Below, piece by piece: positions 1 through 8,357 of a stretch of 64,000 nucleotides of DNA. How positions within the stretch are numbered: the first letter of the stretch is position 1; each line of letters opens with the position of its first letter. Both the position numbers and the translations under genes were made by a program. Source of the stretch: an uncultured Lachnospiraceae bacterium (GTDB taxonomy: Bacteria > Bacillota > Clostridia > Lachnospirales > Lachnospiraceae). The notes beneath the pieces were generated by a model. It did no database searches, had not been told where the DNA came from, and saw only the letters and a list, made by a program, of their open reading frames with translations. The DNA lies in the NCBI GenBank assembly GCA_944383265.1, contig CALWOX010000008.1:1-64000 (forward strand), given 5' to 3'.

Positions 1-1956
1 TTGGATATTAAGTTTCGAAAAAATGAAAATGGAATACCAGTTCCTCTTGTAATTGTCGGGAAAAATGGTAGCGGAAAATCTATTCTGTTGTCAAACATTG
101 TTGATGCATTTTACGAATTAGCAGATAAAGGATATGAAAATGCGACTCAGGCAACTAGCAAAGGACATCAATACTATAAGGAAATTGCACCAGCGCAAAT
201 TAGATTCGGACAGAAGCATATGATTGCTCATATCTGTTTTCAACAAGCAGATCAAAGCATTGAATATCTGTTTAAATCGGGAGAGTTGTCGTTTGAGGAG
301 TATGGTAAATCAAGAGAGAAAACAGTAAATCAGAAACTAAATTGGAAAGACGAAACTAATTTTAAGGAAGTTACTGCTGAAGGAAAAGATGCGACTAATA
401 TTTTTGAAAAAAATGTTGTTTGTTATTTTGGCCCTAACAGATATATGAAACCTGCGTGGATGGGACTGAAGTATTATACTTCTGACGATGTTGACACATA
501 TTCATTACGTCCAAAATACGCTAAGCAGTTGAATAATCCAATTACAGCAGTTAATATATCTGAACTGACACTGCAGTGGTTGTTTGATGTAATTACTGAT
601 TCAAGAGCTGACCTAGAGAAGAAGAATGACGGTACTGGATATAGTATTGTTTTTCCAAATACAAATGTTCTCGATCTATTGTGTGTTTCCCGAAACAATG
701 TTGAAAAGATAATGTCGGAGATATTAGGTGAGGATATTATTTTTAGAATGGGTAATCGTTCTTCGGGAAAACGACGGTTTTCTATTCGGCGGAAAAAGGA
801 TGATGTCGTTTTGGCACCTTCGCTTGATGCGCTATCTACAGGTCAACTAGCCTTATTTAATGTGTTTGCAACAATAATACGGTATGCTGATACTGATGAT
901 ATTGACTTGAGTCATAAGCTTCGTGATATTGCCGGAATAGTTGTAATTGACGAAATAGAGTTGCATTTGCATACACAGCTGCAAAGAGAAATTTTGCCTA
1001 AGCTTATTGCGCTCTTTCCTAATATCCAGTTTGTTATTACATCCCACTCCCCATTGTTCTTGCTCGGAATGCGAGAACATTTTGGCGAGGACGGTTTTGA
1101 CGTGATTGAACTACCTATGGGAAACAGAATTTCGGTAGAACAGTTTTCCGAATTCGAACATGCATATCGATATTTTGCTGAAACAGAAAAGTATCATCAA
1201 GAAATCAAAACCGCAATCGATGCATGGAAGAACAGACCGCTAATTATTACCGAGGGAGCAACGGATTGGAAGCACATGAAAGCCGCTTATAACCGTCTTG
1301 TTGCCGATCCCAGATGCTCCGAATGGCTATCTGGCTTGGATTTTACTTTTCTTGAATATGAACCCGAGAATAGTCCTTTGGAGAACTGCTATAAACTATC
1401 AATGAGCGGTTCACAACTTAAGACGATGTGTGAACAGTATAGCTTAATGCAACAGCCTCAAAAAATGATTTTTATTGCGGATGCAGATCTGAAAGATGTA
1501 CGAAATGCGTTGGGTGGAAAAGATAAGCCCTATAAATCATGGGGGAATAATGTCTATTCTCTGATTCTTCCATTACCAGAACACAGAGCTGATACCCCAG
1601 ACATTTGTATTGAGCATTACTACTCAGATGATCAACTTAAAACTACAATAGAGAGTAATGGCGTAAAGCGACGGTTGTACATGGGATGTGAGTTTGATTC
1701 GGATGGGCTGTCCCTTGACAAAACGCTGTTTTGCAACGAACGAAATAGCTGTGGAGAAGGGAAAATACGTATTATTGATGGCCATGAAAAAAGCCCACGT
1801 GTATATCAAATTTCTGATACAGAAAAGACAAATATTGCTCTTTCCAAAATGAAATTTGCAGCATCAGTTTTGGAAGCTGATACACCTTTTGATCAAATGG
1901 ACTTTTCCAATTTCATCCCATTGTTTGAAACAATACGTGATATTTTGAGAGAATAA
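1..1956 (+). CDS. AAA ATPase with C-terminal TOPRIM domain (OLD-like), 5' end outside the window
   Basis: The visible 651 residues start in the middle of an ABC/RecF-type ATPase fold: the P-loop GKNGSGKS is at residues 20-27, a degenerate signature (LSTGQLALFN) near 278, Walker B VVIDEIE near 315 and an H-loop SHSP near 347. The usual first beta strand before the P-loop is short and no ribosome site can be seen, so the true start probably lies upstream and the TTG at base 1 is accidental. The C-terminal third has TOPRIM-like motifs: ITEGATD near 415 and IADAD near 493. ATPase plus TOPRIM is the OLD-family nuclease layout found in several phage-defence systems and mobile elements. No UvrD-like helicase follows (an integrase fragment does), so a Gabija pair is not supported on this side. 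Function beyond ATP-dependent nuclease-like protein is inference. Confidence 0.7.
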   Translation: MDIKFRKNENGIPVPLVIVGKNGSGKSILLSNIVDAFYELADKGYENATQATSKGHQYYKEIAPAQIRFGQKHMIAHICFQQADQSIEYLFKSGELSFEEYGKSREKTVNQKLNWKDETNFKEVTAEGKDATNIFEKNVVCYFGPNRYMKPAWMGLKYYTSDDVDTYSLRPKYAKQLNNPITAVNISELTLQWLFDVITDSRADLEKKNDGTGYSIVFPNTNVLDLLCVSRNNVEKIMSEILGEDIIFRMGNRSSGKRRFSIRRKKDDVVLAPSLDALSTGQLALFNVFATIIRYADTDDIDLSHKLRDIAGIVVIDEIELHLHTQLQREILPKLIALFPNIQFVITSHSPLFLLGMREHFGEDGFDVIELPMGNRISVEQFSEFEHAYRYFAETEKYHQEIKTAIDAWKNRPLIITEGATDWKHMKAAYNRLVADPRCSEWLSGLDFTFLEYEPENSPLENCYKLSMSGSQLKTMCEQYSLMQQPQKMIFIADADLKDVRNALGGKDKPYKSWGNNVYSLILPLPEHRADTPDICIEHYYSDDQLKTTIESNGVKRRLYMGCEFDSDGLSLDKTLFCNERNSCGEGKIRIIDGHEKSPRVYQISDTEKTNIALSKMKFAASVLEADTPFDQMDFSNFIPLFETIRDILRE

Positions 1957-2039
1957 TCTCTCTACACATCTTATTTTGGCTTTGTCTAATTTAACAGATG
2001 CTGTCTGTTGGATTGAAACAAGAAAGTGCTGATAGAAGA

Positions 2040-2080
2040 GCTGTTGAAAATGCCAGACACTGATTGGCATTTTCAACAGC
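2040..2080. terminator. Perfect 16-bp inverted repeat after the ATPase gene
   Basis: The arms at 2040-2055 and 2065-2080 are exact reverse complements (GCTGTTGAAAATGCCA on the left) around a 9-base loop. It lies 83 bases after the ATPase stop codon. No long T-run follows, so it may be a transcript-ending or transcript-stabilising hairpin, or an end structure of an element. Confidence 0.6.
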
Positions 2081-2110
2081 CGTCAACTGCAAAGGAACAA
2101 TACACAAAAA

Positions 2111-2156
2111 CAGAAATCTCAGACTATCAAAATCTATTGATAGCTTGGGATTTCTG
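2111..2156. terminator. 20-bp imperfect hairpin at the 3' end of the truncated integrase
   Basis: Arms at 2111-2130 and 2137-2156 match at 17 of 20 positions around a 6-base loop, flanked by A-rich sequence on the left and T-rich on the right. It contains the stop codon and last codons of the minus-strand integrase, so these last residues are hairpin sequence and not recombinase sequence. It could act as a terminator in either direction. Confidence 0.55.
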
Positions 2157-3113
2157 CTTTTGCAGAGATATATTTTTTGTCGTGTGCTTGACATACGGGT
2201 GACGAATATCGTGGATTCTGATACGCTGTACGCCCGCTTCCTGTGCGCCTCTTGCCATTTCTCTGTGCAGGCCGCTTTTGGTTACAAGGAACATTCTATC
2301 GTTCATACCCACATCGTAGAGCTGTCTGAGATAGTCCTGTATTTCCTCGACGAGAAACTGCGGCATGGTGATGATGCGGTTGCTCTTTTCCGTTTTGGGA
2401 GTGGTGATAACATCACGCCCGTTCAAACGCTGATAGGACTTGTTGATGCTCACCGTGCCTTTTTTGAAATCGAAGTCTGCCGGGGTGAGTGCCAACAGCT
2501 CGCCCTCACGGATACCGCACCAGTAAAGCATTTCAAATGCGTAGTAGAACTGGGGCTTATCCATCATCACTTCTGCAAATTTCAGATATTCCTCTTTCGT
2601 CCAGAACAGCATTTCTCGGTTTTTCTTCTTGCCCATGCTGCCGGCTTTCCTGCAAGGATTCTCTTTGAGGTTGTAGAACTTCACCGCATGGTTGAAGATG
2701 GCGCTGAGCTGATTGTTGATCGTTTTGAGATATACGGGCGAAAGGGCTTTTCCGTTTTCGTCCTTGTAGTTCATAAGCTCGTTTTGCCATGTGATGATCT
2801 GCTGGGCGGTAATGTTGCACATCTTCAGTTTGCCGAAATACGGCAGCAGCTTGGAACGGATGATATGCTCCTTGGTTGCCCAAGTGTTTTCCTTGATGCG
2901 GGTCTGCATATCTGCCGTGTACTGCTCCACGAAGCTCTTGAATGTCATATCCAGATCAGCTCTCGCTTTATTGAGCTGTTCACGCTCCCAAGCCTGTGCC
3001 TCTCGCTTGGTCTGAAAACCACGCTTCTGTGTCTGCTTCTTTTCGCCCGTCCAATCGGTGTAGCGGTAGATCACTCGCCAAGTGCCTGTTTTTTCTTCCT
3101 TATAAACTGCCAT
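2127..3113 (-). pseudogene. Tyrosine recombinase (ICE/phage integrase), C-terminus missing
   Basis: Site-specific recombinase of the kind that moves Firmicute integrative elements. The N-terminal arm-binding domain (residues about 1-60), core-binding domain (about 65-170) and most of the catalytic domain are present, with the first catalytic Arg in CGIREGE near 200, a Lys in TPKTEKSNR near 238 and the HxxR motif HDIRH at 301-305. Directly after HDIRH the family sequence stops: the last 23 residues do not resemble a recombinase, and the second His/Trp and the nucleophilic Tyr are absent. The intact family is around 380-400 residues; this is 328. The start is well set by AAAGGAAG before ATG at 3113. 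It should not be able to recombine DNA. The excisionase-like gene lies just upstream on the same strand, as in intact elements. Confidence 0.85.
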
Positions 3114-3117
3114 TTAA

Positions 3118-3309
3118 TCACTTCCTTTCCGTTCCGCTGTAGCAGAACTTTTCCATAAAATATTTGCGGTTGACCCTTCCTGCGATGGTCATATACCCTT
3201 TTGCTTTCAGCTCCTTATTGAGCTGCTGCATAATCTTGTAGGAGTGGGAGATGGAGATTCCCAGTTCCTTTGCTACGTCCTCGACTTTCATAAAGTTGTT
3301 CTCGTTCAA
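3118..3309 (-). CDS. Small helix-turn-helix excisionase-like protein
   Basis: A 63-residue protein with an N-terminal helix-turn-helix (VEDVAKELGISISHSYKIMQ) of the kind found in small excisionase or recombination-directionality proteins next to integrases. It starts with TTG at 3309, supported by AGGAGG eight bases upstream on the minus strand. Only four bases separate it from the integrase start, so the two were one operon. It probably bound element ends or controlled the integrase. With a truncated integrase its present role is doubtful. The domain type is clear; the exact role is inferred from position. Confidence 0.7.
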   Translation of the reverse strand: MNENNFMKVEDVAKELGISISHSYKIMQQLNKELKAKGYMTIAGRVNRKYFMEKFCYSGTERK

Positions 3310-3346
3310 TAAGCGTACCTCCTGTGAATTTTTGATCTGCGGTTGA

Positions 3347-3574
3347 CTGAAGGTTTCCTGCGGCTGTTATAAGGATGCCGCACAGCTTCACGAAATGCTG
3401 TGTGCTTGGCGGCAAGCTGCCGCCATGCTCAAAGCAGGTGAGATCACGCAGGAGGAATATGACCGTTGGCGTTATCGCTATCCCGAATTTGATACCACCC
3501 AGCGTTGGGCAAAAGTTCCTTCTCAGGCACTCAGCGATATGCTTGTTGAGGCTCTGAAAAATCCAGAAGAATAA
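3347..3574 (+). pseudogene. 3' fragment of an unrecognised element gene
   Basis: A plus-strand frame runs from just after a TGA at 3344 to TAA at 3572-3574 and encodes about 75 residues, with composition typical of a real protein tail (for example AWRQAAAMLKAGEITQEEYD followed by an Arg/Tyr-rich and Trp-containing stretch). There is no start codon with a ribosome site at its head, and the sequence begins abruptly next to the excisionase leader. I read it as the C-terminal remnant of a larger gene of the mobile element. I do not recognise the family with confidence; the GEITQEEYDRWR stretch recalls short helical tails of element-encoded proteins. Confidence 0.5.
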
Positions 3575-3616
3575 TTTTTTGTGAAAAATCGCTGTAAACA
3601 CAGTTGCTACCGACAG

Positions 3617-3645
3617 TTGCGGAATTGCCTACGCTCGTGTATAGT
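3617..3645 (+). promoter_or_regulatory. Sigma-A-like promoter of the XRE regulator
   Basis: TTGCGG at 3617-3622 and TATAGT at 3640-3645 are 17 bases apart. The predicted start lies about 40 bases before the GGAGG and ATG of the XRE gene. Confidence 0.5.
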
Positions 3646-3689
3646 GTTCTACTCGTACCGATGGTATGCTTATTGTGAAAGGAGGAAAC

Positions 3690-4153
3690 ATGGCACTTTC
3701 AGAAAAACTATATACGCTACGAAAAAAAGTGGTCTTTCACAAGAGCAACTGGCAGAACAACTGAGCGTATCAAGGCAAGCAATATCCAAGTGGGAATCGG
3801 GTCAATCTGTACCGGAAAGTGATAAGTTAATTGTCATCAGCAACTATTTCAAAGTATCTTTGGATTACCTTTTGAAAGAAAATGATGAAGAACAAAATTC
3901 TTCCAAGAAAGTTGAAACAACATTGCAAACAAGCGATAAAACCAAATGGCTGCTTGGAATTATTAGTTGTATCGGCGGCGTGATCTGTTTAATTGTTTGG
4001 GGTCTGATCTCCATTCTAAACCCAGAAGCCTCCACCCGTCTCAGCGAATCGTCCATGATTCACATAGATGGAAATGGTATTTTTCTGATTTTTTGCATTG
4101 TCGCTATTGTTGTTGGTGCGGTTTTGCTCCTAAAGAACACTAAGAAAAAGTGA
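3690..4153 (+). pseudogene. XRE-family membrane-linked regulator with a one-base frameshift
   Basis: GGAGG at 3681-3685 leads into ATG at 3690, which opens the typical start MALSEKLYTLRKK. The run of seven A bases at 3722-3728 is one base short: an eighth A would continue smoothly into SGLSQEQLAEQLSVSRQAIS, the recognition helix region of a Cro/C1-type repressor. As written, the ATG frame is lost, and the frame carrying the helix-turn-helix has no good start. The restored protein would be about 154 residues: DNA-binding domain 1-65, a linker, and two hydrophobic segments near 95-115 and 130-148, ending in KKK. This layout is common in Firmicute XRE regulators paired with a small membrane protein, here the next gene 16 bases downstream. 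The shift may be real decay, slippage-based switching, or a sequencing error in a homopolymer. Confidence 0.8.
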
Positions 4154-4169
4154 TTAAGGAGGATTTCGT

Positions 4170-4388
4170 ATGAAAAAAATATCTATCATTTTCGGACTTC
4201 TTGCAGTTCTGTTGTCCGACATCATGTGTGAGGTTGTTGCATATAATTACCGTGACATGCTTTGTGGTATTGAACACGTAGGTTATAGTGCTCCGTCCGG
4301 CACTGCATTTCTATTGGTGATTCCTTATGCAATCGGCATCGCAATCTGCATTGTTCTGGCGATTGTGTTTAAGAAAAAAGCAAGATAA
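4170..4388 (+). CDS. Small two-helix membrane protein
   Basis: A 72-residue protein with AAGGAGGA well placed before ATG at 4170. It has hydrophobic segments at about residues 5-22 and 47-67, a short Cys-containing loop between them and a basic tail KKKAR. It follows the XRE regulator by 16 bases and is probably co-transcribed and controlled with it. No family is recognised. A role as a partner or sensor of the membrane-linked regulator is only a guess from context. Confidence 0.65.
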   Translation: MKKISIIFGLLAVLLSDIMCEVVAYNYRDMLCGIEHVGYSAPSGTAFLLVIPYAIGIAICIVLAIVFKKKAR

Positions 4389-4407
4389 CAAGTAATCGAC
4401 CATTATT

Positions 4408-4440
4408 CCGCCATACATTTCGGTGTATGGCGGTTTAATT
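4408..4440 (+). terminator. Rho-independent terminator after the small membrane protein
   Basis: Arms CCGCCATACA (4408-4417) and TGTATGGCGG (4424-4433) pair perfectly around a 6-base loop and are followed by TTTAATT. It closes the XRE/membrane protein transcript. Confidence 0.8.
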
Positions 4441-4728
4441 GTAGTATCAGCCTCAACGAAAAGAGATGATTGTAAGTGTGAGATATGCCCCCCTCTACCT
4501 AACATATTTTTTCGTGCCTTTTTTCACCCCTTTTTTCAAGTTTTTCTCAAATGTTTACAAAAAGTTCACGATAGCACCAATAAGAGTGAAAAAAAGAGCT
4601 AACTGACTTAATCAAAATCAGTTAGCTCTTTATTGTTGAATAATGAAGTTTTGTTGCCATTTCGTTGCCACGAATGGCTCAAATACTTAAAAAGTCCGGT
4701 GTTGACTGGGTTTTTTAGACCTGTGGGA
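4441..4728. other. Gene-free junction between the decayed element and guaA
   Basis: No complete gene is seen. The stretch holds a perfect 14-bp hairpin at 4594-4632 and, on the minus strand from about 4728 to the TAA at 4609, a short frame whose end reads SHSWQRNGNKTSLFNNKE. A tail with WQxNGNK resembles the C-terminal end of element integrases, which often abuts the attachment site. The region runs directly into the guaA stop codon. I read it as an attachment-site scar left by an integrative element at the guaA 3' end; the integrase-tail reading is tentative. Confidence 0.45.
4594..4640. terminator. Perfect 14-bp hairpin, probable terminator
   Basis: AAAGAGCTAACTGA (4594-4607) and TCAGTTAGCTCTTT (4619-4632) pair exactly around an 11-base loop, with A-rich sequence before and T-rich after. 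It may work in both directions and separates guaA (minus) from the element remnant. Confidence 0.7.
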
Positions 4729-6282
4729 TCACTCCCACTCTATCGTTCCCGGGGGTTTACTTGTGAGGTCATACATTACTCTGTTGACTCCCTTTACCTC
4801 GTTTACGATCCTTGTCATTACCTTCTGAAGCACATCATAGGGAATGTCCGCCGCTGTTGCGGTCATGAAGTCTGAAGTTACGACGGCGCGAAGCGCAACA
4901 GCGTAATCGTAGGTCCTGAAATCACCCATTACGCCTACCGAACGCATGTTTGTGAGGGCTGCAAAGTACTGGCTTATCTTTTTGTCAAGGCCTGCCTTTG
5001 CTATCTCCTCTCTGTAGATGAAGTCGGCATCCTGCACCATTTTTATCTTCTCGGGAGTTACCTCTCCGATTATCCTTATACCAAGTCCGGGGCCGGGGAA
5101 GGGCTGTCTGAATACAAGATACTCGGGGATGCCAAGCTCAAGGCCGGCCTTTCTGACCTCATCCTTAAAGAGCATCCTCAAGGGCTCTATTATCTCCTTG
5201 AAATCAACATGATCGGGAAGCCCGCCTACATTGTGGTGAGACTTTATCACCGCGCTCTTTCCGAGACCTGATTCTATCACGTCAGGATAAATGGTTCCCT
5301 GAACGAGATAGTCCACAGCGCCTATCTTTTTTGCCTCCTCCTCGAATACTTCAATGAACTCGGCTCCTATTATCTTTCTCTTCTGCTCAGGCTCCTCCAC
5401 ACCCTTGAGCTTGTCATAGAAGCGCTGCTGAGCATTTACTCTTATGAAATTAAGGTCGTAGGGGCCTTCGGGGCCGAATACAGCCTCGACCTCGTCTCCC
5501 TCATTCTTCCTTAAAAGTCCGTGGTCTACAAATACACAGGTAAGCTGCTTTCCCACTGCCTTTGAGAGAAGCACCGCCGCTACAGAAGAATCAACTCCTC
5601 CTGAAAGCGCGCAGAGCACCTTTCCGTTGCCTACCTTTTCGCGTATTTCCTTTATTGTGTTCTCCACAAAGGCATCCATCTTCCAGCTTCCGCTGCAGCC
5701 GCATACGTCAAGGACAAAGGCCTTAAGCATGTCAAAGCCGTGGACCGTATGATTCACCTCCGGATGGAACTGAGTGGCATATATTTTTTTCTCGGCATTT
5801 TCCATAGCCGCACAGGGACATACAGGTGTGTGTGCTGTGACTCTGAATCCCTCGGGGACCTCTTCTATATAGTCTGTATGGCTCATCCATACGATGTCCT
5901 TTTCGGGCACATCCTTAAAGAGCACCGAGCTCTTGTCAAAGGCCGTCTCTGTCATTCCGTACTCTGAGGTAGGCGCAGTGGCAACCTTTCCGCCGAGGGT
6001 ATAGGCTATGAGCTGTGAGCCGTAGCATATGCCAAGTATGGGTATCCCCATTTCAAATATAGCCTTGTCAATGTGAGGAGACTCTTCCAGATATACCGAG
6101 TTGGGTCCTCCTGTGAAAATGATTCCCTTGGGATTCATTTCTCTTATTTTGTCGAGCCCGAGACTTGAGGGATGTACCTCACAGTAAACATTGCACTCGC
6201 GCACACGTCTTGCTATGAGCTGATTGTACTGTCCGCCGAAGTCAAGGACTATGATCATCTCATCAGTCGTATTCTTTCCCAT
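4729..6282 (-). CDS. guaA: GMP synthase (glutamine-hydrolysing)
   Basis: Converts XMP to GMP using ATP and glutamine, the last step of guanine nucleotide synthesis in the cytoplasm. The class I amidotransferase domain comes first, with nucleophile Cys in GICYGSQ near residue 86 and the His-Glu pair in QFHPEVNHT near 170. The ATP pyrophosphatase domain follows, with PP-loop SGGVDSS near 228, then the dimerisation domain ending in the conserved PPGTIEWE. Length (517) is normal. Two ATG codons overlap at the start; the second, at 6282, has the better distance to GGAGG. The gene stands alone, with a possible promoter (TTGATT, 17 bases, TAAAAT) upstream. Its 3' end is a recognised integration site for Firmicute and other genomic islands, which fits the element remnants just beyond the stop. 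Confidence 0.97.
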   Translation of the reverse strand: MGKNTTDEMIIVLDFGGQYNQLIARRVRECNVYCEVHPSSLGLDKIREMNPKGIIFTGGPNSVYLEESPHIDKAIFEMGIPILGICYGSQLIAYTLGGKVATAPTSEYGMTETAFDKSSVLFKDVPEKDIVWMSHTDYIEEVPEGFRVTAHTPVCPCAAMENAEKKIYATQFHPEVNHTVHGFDMLKAFVLDVCGCSGSWKMDAFVENTIKEIREKVGNGKVLCALSGGVDSSVAAVLLSKAVGKQLTCVFVDHGLLRKNEGDEVEAVFGPEGPYDLNFIRVNAQQRFYDKLKGVEEPEQKRKIIGAEFIEVFEEEAKKIGAVDYLVQGTIYPDVIESGLGKSAVIKSHHNVGGLPDHVDFKEIIEPLRMLFKDEVRKAGLELGIPEYLVFRQPFPGPGLGIRIIGEVTPEKIKMVQDADFIYREEIAKAGLDKKISQYFAALTNMRSVGVMGDFRTYDYAVALRAVVTSDFMTATAADIPYDVLQKVMTRIVNEVKGVNRVMYDLTSKPPGTIEWE

Positions 6283-6407
6283 CATTCCTCCTGAATCAGT
6301 ATGATTTGATTTTTATAAAGGATATTTTAGCAATTTTTTATTTTATAATCAATCAGTAAAAACCGCATTCAACATGTATTTAAGCTTAAAATTGAATCCC
6401 TTCATTT

Positions 6408-6806
6408 TTAATGCAAGGACTCATCCTGCATATCATCCTCAAACTCACCGTCTCCGCTCATGAATTCCCTTGCAGACACTCTGTTTCTTGTGCGCTCCGA
6501 CTCTACAGCTGCAGATATCATTTCCTTTACATTCTCGCTATCTTTGACATTTTTTATGTCAAAGCACTCAAGATCCTTATCTGTGCTGTCGATATGCACG
6601 GTGCCCATTCCGAATATCCTCTGGATAAGGCTCCTTGTAAGGCTTATGTTTAAAACCCTGTAGAGCCTGACCTCCTTTTGTCGGATATTTAAAAGTCCTG
6701 TCTCAACAAATATCCTGTCCTCATTCATTCCGTACTTTGTAAAGGTCCAGGGAAGTCCGCACCAGAGTCTTTTTCTTGCGTACCATTTCAATTTGGTTTT
6801 ATCCAT
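6408..6806 (-). CDS. Bacterial PH-domain protein (bPH2/YdbT-like)
   Basis: A 132-residue protein. Residues 15-80 carry the pattern of the bacterial pleckstrin-homology-like domain bPH2, with the typical strand GLLNIRQKEVRLYRVLNISL and GMGTVHIDSTD. The last 50 residues are charged and low in complexity. No membrane helix is present, unlike many bPH2 proteins. It lies 12 bases after the [2Fe-2S] subunit gene of xanthine dehydrogenase and has its own AAGGAGG, so it is likely the last gene of that transcript. No direct link of this family to purine oxidation is known to me, so the neighbourhood may be chance. Confidence 0.75.
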   Translation of the reverse strand: MDKTKLKWYARKRLWCGLPWTFTKYGMNEDRIFVETGLLNIRQKEVRLYRVLNISLTRSLIQRIFGMGTVHIDSTDKDLECFDIKNVKDSENVKEMISAAVESERTRNRVSAREFMSGDGEFEDDMQDESLH

Positions 6807-6818
6807 TCTTCAGCCTCC

Positions 6819-7310
6819 TTAAGCTTTCTCTCCGCATACCTTGTAGGTCTCTTCAACTATCCTCTCCATGGCGTTAAGGATATTTTCGTAGCCTGTGCAG
6901 CGGCAAAGGTGACCTGCGATGAGCTTTTTAAGCTCCTCTCTGCTGTATTTCTTTCCTGTTCCGACTATCTCAACCGCAGTCATTATAAGGCCGGGAGTGC
7001 AGAATCCGCACTGAACAGCCGCCTCCTCTATGAATGCTCTCTGAATAGGGCTGAGCTCTCCGTCAGGTCCCTTAAGCCCCTCTACCGTCATTACACTTTT
7101 GCCGTCGGCCCACATGCTCAGATAAATACAGCTGTCTATGGCCTCTCCGTTCACAAGGACAGTGCATGCTCCGCACTCACCGACCTCGCAGCCCTTCTTT
7201 ACGCTTGTAAGGCCCAGCCTGTTTCTGAGAGTGTCGAGGAGGGATTCCCTTTCATCCACAGCAAGCTCCGTCTCCTTGCCGTTTACAGTCATATGAATTA
7301 TTTTAAGCAT
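6819..7310 (-). CDS. xdhC: Xanthine dehydrogenase [2Fe-2S] subunit
   Basis: Iron-sulfur electron-transfer subunit of a molybdenum hydroxylase. Start at 7310, giving 163 residues, because GGGAGG precedes this ATG and the family begins about here. The N-terminal plant-type ferredoxin domain has Cys in GCEVGECGACTVLVNG near 42-50 and one further Cys (IDSC) near 62; the C-terminal helical domain has QCGFCTPG near 103 and LCRCTGY near 135. All eight cluster ligands are present. Its start overlaps the FAD subunit stop by 8 bases, which suggests coupled translation. It passes electrons from the molybdenum site to FAD in the cytoplasm. Confidence 0.95.
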   Translation of the reverse strand: MLKIIHMTVNGKETELAVDERESLLDTLRNRLGLTSVKKGCEVGECGACTVLVNGEAIDSCIYLSMWADGKSVMTVEGLKGPDGELSPIQRAFIEEAAVQCGFCTPGLIMTAVEIVGTGKKYSREELKKLIAGHLCRCTGYENILNAMERIVEETYKVCGEKA

Positions 7311-8334
7311 TGTTCTCACCTCCCGGGAAGGCTGCGCTTCCATCATTAAAATATACTCCCTCAGCCGCATAAACATCCCTTGAGAAGAGCTCCGCGTTTG
7401 CCTTAGATTCATTATCCGATTCATTCTTATATCTTATCTCCGCGACCTCTGACTCAAGAACACCTGACTTAAGTATAGCCTCCCTCAGGGCCCTCTTTGA
7501 GAGCTCCGATATGAGCTGAAGCCTGAATTCCTTCGATGCTCTCCATGAGCTTCTGGGATTTACCTCTGTGAGGGCTGTCTCTGAAAGCTTCTCATATATG
7601 GAAGCATCGGATATGTCCATTCCCTTGACAGCCTCCTCCGCTTTACGGCATCTTACAGGAGTAGGGCCCGCCACTCCGAAGGCAAGCCTTATGTCCTCTA
7701 TCTTTTTCTTGTCCGCAGAAAGCTTTACTCTCACGACACATCCAAGGGTAGCTATCTCCATAGCGCTTCTCTTGCCGTACTTAATGTAATGGCCATAAAA
7801 GCCCTCGTATTCCTTTTTTTCTATCTTAAAGGCTGTGCAGACCTCGTCATGCTTTCTCACTGTCCTTCCGGGGCCCACATAGAACTCTGTCACAGGTATC
7901 TCCCTTGCTCCGTCCTTACCGCAGAGCACGACTGTTGCATTGAATGACCAAAGTGTCGAGGCGGTATCAGCCGATGTAGCTCCGTTACATATATTTCCGC
8001 CTATAGTACCCATATTTCTGATCTGAGGTCCGCCTACAGTGTCTGCAGCCTCCCCAAGTACATTTATATTTTTCTTTACGATGGGATTATTTGTTATGTC
8101 GGAGAAGGACGCTCCGGCACCTATAATAAGAGTGCCGTTTTCATCCTCTCTTATCTCCTTAAGCTCTGAGATATTATGTATAGAGACAAGGGAAGCTCCC
8201 GCATCCTTTCCCTCTCTCAGCCTGATAAGGACATCCGTGCCGCCGCTTATAAGGAGGGCATTTTCATCCTCGCTTAAGGCTCTTACAGCGTCCTCAACGC
8301 TCTTTGCCTCATAAAATGATCTTATATCAAACAT
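7303..8334 (-). CDS. xdhB: Xanthine dehydrogenase FAD-binding subunit
   Basis: FAD subunit (CO-dehydrogenase medium-chain fold) of the hydroxylase. The start at 8334 (MFDIRSFYEAKSVED) has AGGAGG with good spacing, giving 343 residues. FAD-binding motifs are seen as LLISGGTDVLIRLREG near 30-45 and NMGTIGGNICNGATSAD near 108-124, followed by the usual C-terminal domain. It accepts electrons from the [2Fe-2S] subunit for delivery to NAD or another acceptor. It starts 23 bases after the large subunit gene and overlaps the small subunit gene. Confidence 0.95.
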   Translation of the reverse strand: MFDIRSFYEAKSVEDAVRALSEDENALLISGGTDVLIRLREGKDAGASLVSIHNISELKEIREDENGTLIIGAGASFSDITNNPIVKKNINVLGEAADTVGGPQIRNMGTIGGNICNGATSADTASTLWSFNATVVLCGKDGAREIPVTEFYVGPGRTVRKHDEVCTAFKIEKKEYEGFYGHYIKYGKRSAMEIATLGCVVRVKLSADKKKIEDIRLAFGVAGPTPVRCRKAEEAVKGMDISDASIYEKLSETALTEVNPRSSWRASKEFRLQLISELSKRALREAILKSGVLESEVAEIRYKNESDNESKANAELFSRDVYAAEGVYFNDGSAAFPGGENNA

Positions 8335-8357
8335 ACTTTTTCCTCCTGTAGTTCCTG

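Noticed and set aside
1040-1055. Second copy of the guaA attachment site inside the ATPase gene (ATCCCACTCCCC)
   Set aside because: Only a short match within conserved coding sequence for the H-loop; not a credible attachment site.
1-3113. Gabija-type defence pair (OLD-like ATPase plus UvrD helicase)
   Set aside because: The gene after the ATPase is a truncated integrase and no UvrD-like protein is seen; the other side is outside the window.
2064-3158. A 364-codon plus-strand open frame
   Set aside because: It is the antisense shadow of the integrase gene, which has clear family motifs on the minus strand.
6286-6407. Purine riboswitch upstream of guaA
   Set aside because: The short AT-rich leader shows no conserved three-stem purine aptamer pattern. 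The xdhA leader (10857-10962) was also checked with the same result.
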